Shown: piece by piece, positions 15,497 to 22,655 of the stretch | Layout: the number at the start of each line of letters is the position of its first letter | Numbering within the stretch: position 1 is the first letter of the stretch | Assembly (NCBI GenBank): GCA_035536185.1 | Contig: DATLOM010000015.1 | Location: 1 to 27,668 of the forward strand | DNA from: GCA-2861595 sp035536185 | GTDB taxonomy: Bacteria; Actinomycetota; Acidimicrobiia; Acidimicrobiales; GCA-2861595 | Length of the DNA stretch: 27,668 bases | Reading direction: 5' to 3' | Translations under genes and position numbers: made by a program | Notes under the pieces: generated by a model | Database searches by the model: none | Seen by the model: only the letters and a program-made list of their open reading frames with translations | Told to the model about the DNA's origin: nothing

Positions 15497-18065
15497 ACTC
15501 GTGGCGAAGGGCCTCTGCGGAGGCCGTCCTGGCCGCGTGGCGGGCCGTGCCGGCCGAGGCGAGGAGGCCCATTCCGAACGCCGCCACCACGACCCCGATC
15601 GTCCACCACGGCGACACCACCGGCTCCGGGAAGAAACCCAGGCCCCGGGCGAATCCCTGGTACGTGCTCCGGCCCAACGCAACGCCCAGCGGAAGGCCGA
15701 CGACGACTCCGATTCCCACCACGCTCACGGCGTGCCAGCGGACCGAGGCCCGGAGCTGGCGCCCGAGGCAGCCGAGGGCCCGGAGAATGGCCAGCTCGCG
15801 CCGGCGGGCCCGGGTCGCCGCAGTGATCCCGACGCCCAGGGCGATCACCATGGCCAGCGCGAACAATCCCGCCAGGCCGACAGGCACGGCCCGCATGGCG
15901 GCCACATCGGCGACCGGCGCCGGCCGCACCGGATCGGCATAGACGATCGGGCGGAACCCGTTGACGTCCCACGTGACCAGTTCCGAGTCGATCTCCTTCA
16001 AGAACTGCCCACTGTCGACGCCGTCGCGAAGATCGATACCCACGAGGGATTTGGCCGCGTCTGCCAGCGCCCCGGGCGGCATACCCCCTGCCCGTTCGCC
16101 ATCGCTCAGAACCTTCTCGACGAACTGCTCCGACAGGAGTGCCCCGGTGCCGAGGGAGACGCGATCGGCCAAGAACGGGCCCAGGGAAGGGAGTACCACT
16201 AGGCCGGAGATGGCCGCCTGCCTCTTGCCGTAGGGCGTGCTCAGTACGGCCTTGTCGCCGACGGAGAGGCCCAGGCTGTCAGCCGTCAGGGCGCCGAGGG
16301 CGATCTCGTCGTCGGCGACGGGCAGTACCCCCTCGATCACCGGCAGGGGCAGATCGTTGAAATGGGCCCGCGCGCCCACGAAGGGCACGGGCCTACCGTT
16401 GATGGAGGAGTCCACCGCCATGAAGGCCATACCCCATGCCTGCACCTCGGGACGGTCGAGCGTCTTCGTGATGGCTGCCTCGTCGGCGCCGCCGTACCCG
16501 AAGCCGACCATGACGGCGGCGTCGTAGGGCCAGCCGAACCGCTTCGAGCTCCCGGCGAAGCTGGTGAGGCTTGTGGTGAACACGACCGTGGCGAGAACGG
16601 CCATCACCGCGGCCACCGACGCGGTGAGCAGAGTCTTGGCCCCCGAACCGAGCAGCGCGGCCCGCAGGCCGACCGAAAGCGATGGGCCGCCGACGCGGGC
16701 GAACGGGCTCGGTCGCCGCAACGACCCTGCCGGCGTGGGCGGTTTGCGCCACTTGGCCGCCCCGGCCGCGGCGAAACTCAAGCCGGCGGCGAGGCACACG
16801 CCGCACGCCGCCAGCACCACGAGCAGGATCGGGCCCGACAGGCCCAGCCGGCCGTCCGGCTCCACCGATCGGGCACTGGCGACGGGGCCGATGCCCGAGA
16901 GCCCCCAGCCGGCGGCTACCGACCCGGCCAGCCCGACGGCCCCAGCCAGCATCAGCGGGATGAGGATCGCCGCCGTCCGCTGAGCCCGGGTGGCGCCCAG
17001 CTGGAACCAGCTGCGGGCGTCCGGCTCGGATCTCCTGGCCATTCGGAAGGCGGCGAGGAGAACGACCACGATGGTGGTGGCCGCCGCCGCCCCACCGAAC
17101 AGCTGCAGCGCCCTCACCGCCGGCTCGAGGGAGCGGTCGAGGTCACGGCGGACCTCGGAGGTGAACGACGGGATGAGGAGGTAGCCGATGTCGGCCTCCC
17201 GCAACGCCGCCGGCAGGTTCTCGTTCTCCTCGGCGAATCGGTCCGACAGGGTCTTGGCCACCACCCTGGCGCCGGCGGCGCCACCGTCGACCCGCAGCGA
17301 GAAGTACCGGTAGGCCAGCGCGCAGCCCGGTGGTACGACGACGTCCTTGAGCTCGGCAAGCGACCTCGGGTCGTCAGGAGGAGGAGCGTTCAGCGTGCAG
17401 TCGAAGCGGGAAGCTACCTCCGGGGTGACCAGGACCCGCCGCCGGGGGTAGAGCTTGTCCTCCAGTACCTCGTCGGCGAACACGCCGATCCCTACGAGCT
17501 CTACGCTGGTGCGACCCAGCGGTTCGACCAACCCGGACGGATCCGACACTCCGGGAACCTGGTAGCTCGGCGCCCAGAAGGCCAGAGGGAGCTTGTCGCC
17601 GACGGTCAGCTCGAGTGCCTCGGCCGTCTCGACAGTCACGAATGCTTCGGCACCGCTACGGATCATCCGGCCTTCGTGCACGACGGGGCGGTCCTGTCGG
17701 ACATAGCGCCCATCCGAGGAGGCGATCAGGGTGATCGCGTTGCTATCGGCGCTGTCGACCTCGCTCTGTGTCCGGGGCTTCCCGTCGTCGGGAGTGGCGA
17801 TGAGGAAGGAGTGGCTCGCATGGGTACGCACACCCGGCGTAGAGCTGATGATCTCCTCCGCTCGAGCCGTGATGAAGCTCGGATTGACGACGAGCTCACC
17901 CACCTCGGACTGGCGTAGGTAGGCGGGATAGGCGCGTTCGGTCCGCCTGGCTGCCTCGAGCGACGCCAGAGCCGCGCCGATTCCCAGCGTGAGCACCAGC
18001 GACAGGCCGAGCAGTCCGCGGCGGTGACGCAACCCGGACCGAGCCAGAGCAAGCGCGACCACCAT
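15495..18065 (-). CDS. FtsX-like ABC transporter permease (second, larger copy)
   Basis: Integral membrane protein of 856 aa with the duplicated FtsX architecture. TM1 is at about 17-38 (GLLGLSLVLTLGIGAALASLEA), followed by an extracytoplasmic domain of about 280 residues. Next come four central helices, including AAAATTIVVVLLAAF, AAILIPLMLAGAVGLAG, ILLVVLAACGVCLAAGL and LLTASVAAVMAVLATVVF, then a second extracytoplasmic domain. The C-terminal FtsX unit contains TRARRRELAILRALGCLGRQLRASVRWHA and two further helices. The two extracytoplasmic parts both contain a DEIALG.L.A.SLG.. stretch also present in the permease at 2531-4840, so the two proteins are paralogues. ATG 18065 is preceded at 7 nt by TAGCTT. 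No ATPase gene is adjacent. Likely export, lipoprotein or cell-envelope function; the substrate is unknown. Confidence 0.9.
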   Translation of the reverse strand: MVVALALARSGLRHRRGLLGLSLVLTLGIGAALASLEAARRTERAYPAYLRQSEVGELVVNPSFITARAEEIISSTPGVRTHASHSFLIATPDDGKPRTQSEVDSADSNAITLIASSDGRYVRQDRPVVHEGRMIRSGAEAFVTVETAEALELTVGDKLPLAFWAPSYQVPGVSDPSGLVEPLGRTSVELVGIGVFADEVLEDKLYPRRRVLVTPEVASRFDCTLNAPPPDDPRSLAELKDVVVPPGCALAYRYFSLRVDGGAAGARVVAKTLSDRFAEENENLPAALREADIGYLLIPSFTSEVRRDLDRSLEPAVRALQLFGGAAAATTIVVVLLAAFRMARRSEPDARSWFQLGATRAQRTAAILIPLMLAGAVGLAGSVAAGWGLSGIGPVASARSVEPDGRLGLSGPILLVVLAACGVCLAAGLSFAAAGAAKWRKPPTPAGSLRRPSPFARVGGPSLSVGLRAALLGSGAKTLLTASVAAVMAVLATVVFTTSLTSFAGSSKRFGWPYDAAVMVGFGYGGADEAAITKTLDRPEVQAWGMAFMAVDSSINGRPVPFVGARAHFNDLPLPVIEGVLPVADDEIALGALTADSLGLSVGDKAVLSTPYGKRQAAISGLVVLPSLGPFLADRVSLGTGALLSEQFVEKVLSDGERAGGMPPGALADAAKSLVGIDLRDGVDSGQFLKEIDSELVTWDVNGFRPIVYADPVRPAPVADVAAMRAVPVGLAGLFALAMVIALGVGITAATRARRRELAILRALGCLGRQLRASVRWHAVSVVGIGVVVGLPLGVALGRSTYQGFARGLGFFPEPVVSPWWTIGVVVAAFGMGLLASAGTARHAARTASAEALRHE

Positions 18066-18072
18066 GGTGCGA

Positions 18073-18078
18073 AAGCTA
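18073..18078 (-). promoter_or_regulatory. Candidate -10 element of the second FtsX gene (leaderless)
   Basis: TAGCTT on the minus strand, 7 nt before the ATG at 18065. No good -35 is seen at 17-18 nt. The spacing matches the other presumed leaderless starts in this window. Confidence 0.35.
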
Positions 18079-18161
18079 CCGACCCACCCCGTGCTGCCGA
18101 AAGGGTGCTGTCCGGCGTCAGAAGGGTGGTGCTAACCCCCGCCGCCCCTGCCTGCCTCTCG

Positions 18162-19187
18162 TCACAGGAAGCTGGGCAGACGCTGGGCAGTTGCCCCGTC
18201 GGGTCGACCCAGCAGGAACGCCATCGGGCCCAGCATCTGCACCATCTGGAGGCTGATGTCGAGGGGGAGATGGTTGCGGTGCTGGGGGAACTCGTTGACG
18301 ATGTCCTGGCGCAGCTTGGCCTTGGCTTCGTCGGTCAGGGCCACCTCGCCGCCCCGGCAGTGGTCCTCCACCATGCGCACCACCGCCCGCAGGTAGCGCT
18401 CCTGGACGTCGATCATCCCGGCGTCGCCGGGGGCTCCGTGGCCGGGCACGATCACCCGCGGCTTCAGCTCGTTCACCAGTTCCCGGATGTGGCCGAGCTG
18501 GATGAACCAGTCGGGCACACTGACGCCGTCGGCGAAGAACGTGTGCGAACCGGGCCAGATCGTGTCACCGACGTGGAGCACCTTGGACTGGGGGAACCAC
18601 GCCATGGTCATGTCCACCGATTCGCCCGCCGTCGTCGTGCTGTCGGCGAACTCGAAGAGCTGCACCGCCGTCTTGCCCAGCCAGAGCTCGCGGGAGCGAA
18701 CGAAGGTGTCACGCGGAACGGCATAGCCGCGGGGCAGGTGCTCCCCGAAGATGCCCGAGAGGAACATCAGGTACCAAAAGGCGCTGCCGTCGATCAGGCG
18801 GGCGGTGAAGTAGCTGGACACCAGCTCGGCGCCGGCCTCCTGGAACACCAGGTTCCCGTAGATGTGGTCGGGGTGGTGGTGGCTGTTGGTGACGTAGCGG
18901 ATGGGCTGGTCGGTGCGGGCCCGGATGTCGGCCAGCACCGCCTCGGCGTGGCGCGGCAGCATCTGGGTGTCGAGCACCACGACACCGTCGGGGGTGATGG
19001 CGTAGATGGTGTTGACGTCGAAGGAGAAGTCGGGCGACGAGTACACGTAGACGTCCCCGCCCACGTGGACGGTCTCGCCCTTGTCCTCGATCGTCCCGTA
19101 CTCCGGGCGCCAGGGCATCACCGGCGCCGCCATCGGTGGTGCGGCGAAGAACTGCCCGCCCGGAGTGGTGGTGGTATCTGTCGACAT
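18162..19187 (-). CDS. MBL-fold metallo-hydrolase with altered third ligand
   Basis: A 341-aa metallo-beta-lactamase-fold protein, probably cytosolic since no signal peptide is visible. The core metal motif is NSHHHPDHIYG (H103, H105, D107, H108); other ligand positions are VGDTIWPGSH (D208, H215) and VPGHG (H250). The His that normally sits in the AHTPG motif before the VLHVGD strand is absent: the segment reads STTTAGESVDM, with T184-T186 and E189/D192 nearby. Acidic ligands at this position are known from alkyl-sulfatase-type MBL proteins, so an aryl/alkyl sulfatase or related esterase is possible. Strong AAGGAGA upstream of ATG 19187 decides the start. It lies downstream of the LuxR-type regulator on the same strand. 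Substrate not identifiable. Confidence 0.88.
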   Translation of the reverse strand: MSTDTTTTPGGQFFAAPPMAAPVMPWRPEYGTIEDKGETVHVGGDVYVYSSPDFSFDVNTIYAITPDGVVVLDTQMLPRHAEAVLADIRARTDQPIRYVTNSHHHPDHIYGNLVFQEAGAELVSSYFTARLIDGSAFWYLMFLSGIFGEHLPRGYAVPRDTFVRSRELWLGKTAVQLFEFADSTTTAGESVDMTMAWFPQSKVLHVGDTIWPGSHTFFADGVSVPDWFIQLGHIRELVNELKPRVIVPGHGAPGDAGMIDVQERYLRAVVRMVEDHCRGGEVALTDEAKAKLRQDIVNEFPQHRNHLPLDISLQMVQMLGPMAFLLGRPDGATAQRLPSFL

Positions 19188-19214
19188 CGTCGTCTCCTTC
19201 CGTCTTGGTGGCTA

Positions 19215-19298
19215 CGGCCGACCGGCCGCTGCGACGATGGTGCACCGCGCGGGGTGCCGGGACATGGGGCAGAGCCGCCAATGAAGGTCGGGCCGACC
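19215..19298. repeat. Palindromic sites between the LuxR-type regulator and the MBL gene
   Basis: Two palindromes lie in the 137-nt gap: CGGCCG-AC-CGGCCG (19215-19228) and GGTCGG-G-CCGACC (19286-19298, 6-bp arms). Either could be an operator for the MBL gene or part of a termination structure for the regulator gene. I see no clear promoter. Confidence 0.35.
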
Positions 19299-19324
19299 CC
19301 CAAATACCGGAGGGGAAGCGACGG

Positions 19325-22282
19325 TCAGGAGGGCGGGGTGTCGCCGGCGTCGCCGGCGGCACGGGCGGCGAAGGCCACCAGCTGGGACCGCCGCTCTACT
19401 CCCGCCTTGCCGGCCAGGTTGGCCACGTGGCGCTCCACCGTGCGGGGCGAAAGGTAGAGGCGGCTCGCTATCTCCTTGTTGGAGAGGCCGTCCCCGAGCA
19501 GGCGCAACACCTCGATCTCCCGGGCCGTGGCGCCCAGCGCCTGCAGAGCCGGGGGCGCCGCCTCCTCGCCTCGTCGGCGGGGCACCGGCGCCCCCGCCTT
19601 TCGCAGCAGGGAACGGCACGCCGAGGCGAGGCGCTCCTCGCCCCGTTGGTCGAAGAACCCCAGCGCCTCCCGGAGCCATGCGACGGGATCGCCCCAGTTG
19701 TCGGCCAGCGCTGCTTCCGCCACCAGGCGCCGGCCGAGCTGACGGAGCCAATGGTGGTCGCCCAGAACGCGGTCGCCCTCCACCACGAGAGCGACGGCCT
19801 CTTCGGTGTCGCCGGCCCTTCCGGCGGCCACCGCCTGCGCATAGCGGAGGTAGGCCTGGCCCATGAAGTGCACCGAGTTGCCGATGAGCAGCTCAGGACC
19901 CGCCACCCCGCCAGGGGTACCGTCACCGTCCAGCTGGCAGAGGAGAGCCCAGACGCCTCCAGCCGGTCCAGACGACGGGTCACCACCGGGCAGCCCCCGC
20001 TGGGAGGCGGCTGCGACGGCGCCGTACATGTGGCGGCGGGCTGAAGGGCGGTCCTCCTCCACGAAGCCGAGCATGGCCGCGGCGACCGACGTGATGACCT
20101 CGATGTCGGGTGCCCGGGAGGCGTGCATCGCTTCTCGGGAGCAGCCTTCGACGAGGTCCCGGCGCCCGGCCCGGGCGTGGACGTGGGCTTCCAGCCCCAC
20201 GGCGGCGGCACGCGTCTGGTCCAGGCCGTACCTCCTGGCCAGATCGGCCCCCCGGCGGGCTGCCACGAGAGCCGGCTTCGGATCGTCCCGAAAGGCGAGA
20301 GAGGCGGTGATCTGCACGTCGACGACGGCGGCGGTGGCCAGCGCCCCCTGGGCAAGAGCCAGCTCCCTCGCTTCCTCCAGGCGGGTGACGCCGGCGCCGC
20401 GGAGCAGGTCGATGGTGCCCAGCTCGTGGAGGGCCCGAGCCCGCCACACCGTGAGGCTGTTCGCCTCGGCGACCGCCAGGGCCCGGGCGAAGGCGTCCTC
20501 GGCGGCCCGGAGGTCGTTGGGGCGCCGGCTACGGCCGAGGATCTCGAGCGCCTCGCAAGCGACTTCGGGCAGCTCCAGGCGCTCGGCCGCTTCCAGCGCG
20601 GCCTGGGCCAGGCCCACAGCCCGTCCCGGTACCAGCACGATGGCCGTCTGGGCGCCGACGGCATCGACCCGGGCGGCGAGGCGTTCGTCCGCCGCCACCG
20701 CCGCCTCGGCCCGAGCCTGCTCACCGAGCTCGTGGGCCTCCTCCCAGTGGGTGGCGGCCAGAGCGGCACGGGCGAGGCGGAGGTAGACCTCGGCCCGCCG
20801 CCCTGCTCGATCTGGGTCGTCGCCCAGCCTGGCCAGCAGCGACCGGCCCACGGCCATGGCGCGGTCGCGTTTACCGGCCAGGGAAAGCACCTGCACGAGG
20901 CACTCCTCGACATCGAGTACCGACGGATCATCCGCCGGCAACAGGCTCCGGGCCCGGTCGAGAACGACCTCGGCGCTCACCAGCGCGCCATGCCGCAGGG
21001 CCCGCTCACCCGACCGGAGGAGCAGCGACCCCGCCCGGCCACGGTCACCGGCGGCTTCGGCCAGCTCTGCTGCGAGTTCGCACCAGCCACCGGCGAGATC
21101 CGGCTGAGCCGCCTCGACCGCCTCGAGGGCCCGACGGGACAACGCCGCCCGCTCCGGCGGGAGCAGGTCGGCCAGAACGGCGTCGCGCGACAGGGCGTGG
21201 CGGAACCGGAACGTCTGCTCGCCCGGGCCCACCGACACGATCTGGGCGTCCACGGCCACGTGCAGGGCGCCGAGCACGTTCCTCTCGTCCAGTCCGGTGA
21301 TCTCCGGGAGCAGGTCCCAGTCGAAGCGGCGCCCGAGGACGGCGGCGGCGACCAGCACGGCCCGCGCCTCGTGGCCGAGAGTCGCCATCCGCCGGCGCAT
21401 GCTGTCGGCGAAGGTGAGGGGGACGACCGGCTCACAGGCGGTGGAGAGGGCCCACGAATCGTGTTCGCGGACCAGCGAGCCGGACGTCACGGCGACGGCG
21501 AGCAGCTCCTCCACGAGGAACGGCACGCCCTCGGCCCGGCCGGCCAGCGCAAGGATCTCGGGCGCGATCGTGTCGGCGCCCAGGCAGGCGCGCACCATTT
21601 CGCCGATGTCCTGGTCGTGGAGACGCAGCAGCTCGACGACCTCGCTGACGCGCCTCGCCTCCAACACCCTCGCCAGGTCGTGGGCGCCCGAGGGGCCCTC
21701 GGGGCGAAGGGTGCCCAGGCACAGCACCGCCTCGGAGCCGAGGTTGTCGGCGAGGTACTCCACGATCGTGAGCGTCTCGGGATCGGCCCAATGGAGGTCC
21801 TCGAGCACCAGGAGGCAGCCACGCCCGCCGGCCACCGCCCGCAGGAATCGCAGCACCGCCTCGGCCAGCGCCAACACTGAGTGGTCGCCGTTATTCTGGC
21901 TCTCCACCTTCCATTCGGGGATGAGGCGGCCGAGCGTCGCCCGGAAAGGCCCCAGCTCCGCCGTGTCCGGCCCGCCGTCGATCCTGACGGCCGAGCACAG
22001 CGCCTCGGCCAGAGGCCGGTAAGCCACCGGGGTGACCGTTCTCACCGCCCGTCCCCGCAGGACGCTCATTCCCGCGGCCTCGGCCTCGGTGGCGACCAGC
22101 ATGGCGAGGCGGGACTTGCCGATGCCGGCCTCGCCGACCAGGAAGCCGGCGCCGCCCCGGTGCTCCTTCACCGCCGCCACCAGGGCCCGGAGAGTCCCCA
22201 GCTCCTGGTCCCGCCCCACCACACGGTCGGCCAGCACCGACTTCCGCCCCGGCGACGGTCGGCGTCCCCAGCCCTGCTCCAC
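19325..22282 (-). CDS. LuxR-family ATP-dependent regulator (AAA / TPR / HTH, MalT-like)
   Basis: Large transcription regulator of 985 aa (LAL type). The N-terminal STAND/AAA domain has VGRDQELGTLRALV, Walker A GEAGIGKS (50-57) and Walker B CLLVLEDLHWAD (about 155-167), and runs to about residue 400. The middle part (about 400-900) is Ala/Leu/Glu-rich with repeated paired helices typical of TPR-like repeats. The C-terminus carries a LuxR/GerE helix-turn-helix: TAREIEVLRLLGDGLSNKEIASRLYLSPRTVERHVANL. Such proteins activate transcription when a ligand or protein binds the repeat region and ATP promotes oligomerisation. The start is GTG 22282, with CACAAT six nt upstream. Its nearest same-strand neighbour is the MBL gene, a plausible target. 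The inducer is unknown. Confidence 0.94.
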   Translation of the reverse strand: MEQGWGRRPSPGRKSVLADRVVGRDQELGTLRALVAAVKEHRGGAGFLVGEAGIGKSRLAMLVATEAEAAGMSVLRGRAVRTVTPVAYRPLAEALCSAVRIDGGPDTAELGPFRATLGRLIPEWKVESQNNGDHSVLALAEAVLRFLRAVAGGRGCLLVLEDLHWADPETLTIVEYLADNLGSEAVLCLGTLRPEGPSGAHDLARVLEARRVSEVVELLRLHDQDIGEMVRACLGADTIAPEILALAGRAEGVPFLVEELLAVAVTSGSLVREHDSWALSTACEPVVPLTFADSMRRRMATLGHEARAVLVAAAVLGRRFDWDLLPEITGLDERNVLGALHVAVDAQIVSVGPGEQTFRFRHALSRDAVLADLLPPERAALSRRALEAVEAAQPDLAGGWCELAAELAEAAGDRGRAGSLLLRSGERALRHGALVSAEVVLDRARSLLPADDPSVLDVEECLVQVLSLAGKRDRAMAVGRSLLARLGDDPDRAGRRAEVYLRLARAALAATHWEEAHELGEQARAEAAVAADERLAARVDAVGAQTAIVLVPGRAVGLAQAALEAAERLELPEVACEALEILGRSRRPNDLRAAEDAFARALAVAEANSLTVWRARALHELGTIDLLRGAGVTRLEEARELALAQGALATAAVVDVQITASLAFRDDPKPALVAARRGADLARRYGLDQTRAAAVGLEAHVHARAGRRDLVEGCSREAMHASRAPDIEVITSVAAAMLGFVEEDRPSARRHMYGAVAAASQRGLPGGDPSSGPAGGVWALLCQLDGDGTPGGVAGPELLIGNSVHFMGQAYLRYAQAVAAGRAGDTEEAVALVVEGDRVLGDHHWLRQLGRRLVAEAALADNWGDPVAWLREALGFFDQRGEERLASACRSLLRKAGAPVPRRRGEEAAPPALQALGATAREIEVLRLLGDGLSNKEIASRLYLSPRTVERHVANLAGKAGVERRSQLVAFAARAAGDAGDTPPS

Positions 22283-22385
22283 AGCTCAATTGTGGCGCGT
22301 CCAGCGTCTCCGCCCCCCTCCCCGGCGGCGCGACACCGAGAGGTGCCGAGGGTGGGATGGGTGTGGGTGCGGGTACATCGACGGC

Positions 22386-22556
22386 ATGAGCAATCCACAA
22401 CAACCTGAGATCCGCCGCAGCGGGCGGGGCGAGGTCGTCCAGGACGCGGTGAAGACCCGCCGTGGCGGGCCCACCGATGATTCCGACGAGGTCGGCCCGG
22501 TCCCCGAGGCCAATCAGCCGGGGCACCATCCTGACGTGGAGCAGGACCGGCCCTAG
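22386..22556 (+). CDS. Small hydrophilic protein, unknown function
   Basis: A 56-residue frame starting at ATG 22386: MSNPQQPEIRRSGRGEVVQDAVKTRR, then GGPTDDSDEVGPVPEANQPGHHPDVEQDRP. It is very hydrophilic, without cysteines or hydrophobic segments, and is probably disordered. The tail pattern GPVPE.NQPGHHP..EQD.P looks like small actinobacterial proteins I have seen, which is why I call it a gene, but I cannot name a family. It is divergent from the LuxR-type regulator and precedes the SEC-C gene by about 100 nt. There is no clear ribosome binding site, so it may be leaderless. Confidence 0.65.
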   Translation: MSNPQQPEIRRSGRGEVVQDAVKTRRGGPTDDSDEVGPVPEANQPGHHPDVEQDRP

Positions 22557-22655
22557 GACGTCCCCGACAGCTACCAAGCCCCGGAGTAGCCGCCTGCCAT
22601 TACGCTCGGCCAAGATCGCTACTGGCTGGACCTAAACGTGGGAGGGGGGGCCGGC

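Noticed and set aside
16362..17918. Plus-strand frame of over 500 codons opposite the second FtsX gene
   Set aside because: No hydrophobic or domain pattern; the minus-strand frame has clear transmembrane segments and an FtsX unit.
20123..21880. Long plus-strand frame opposite the LuxR-type regulator
   Set aside because: Shadow of the regulator gene: low-complexity Arg/Gly/Gln sequence, while the minus strand shows Walker and HTH motifs.
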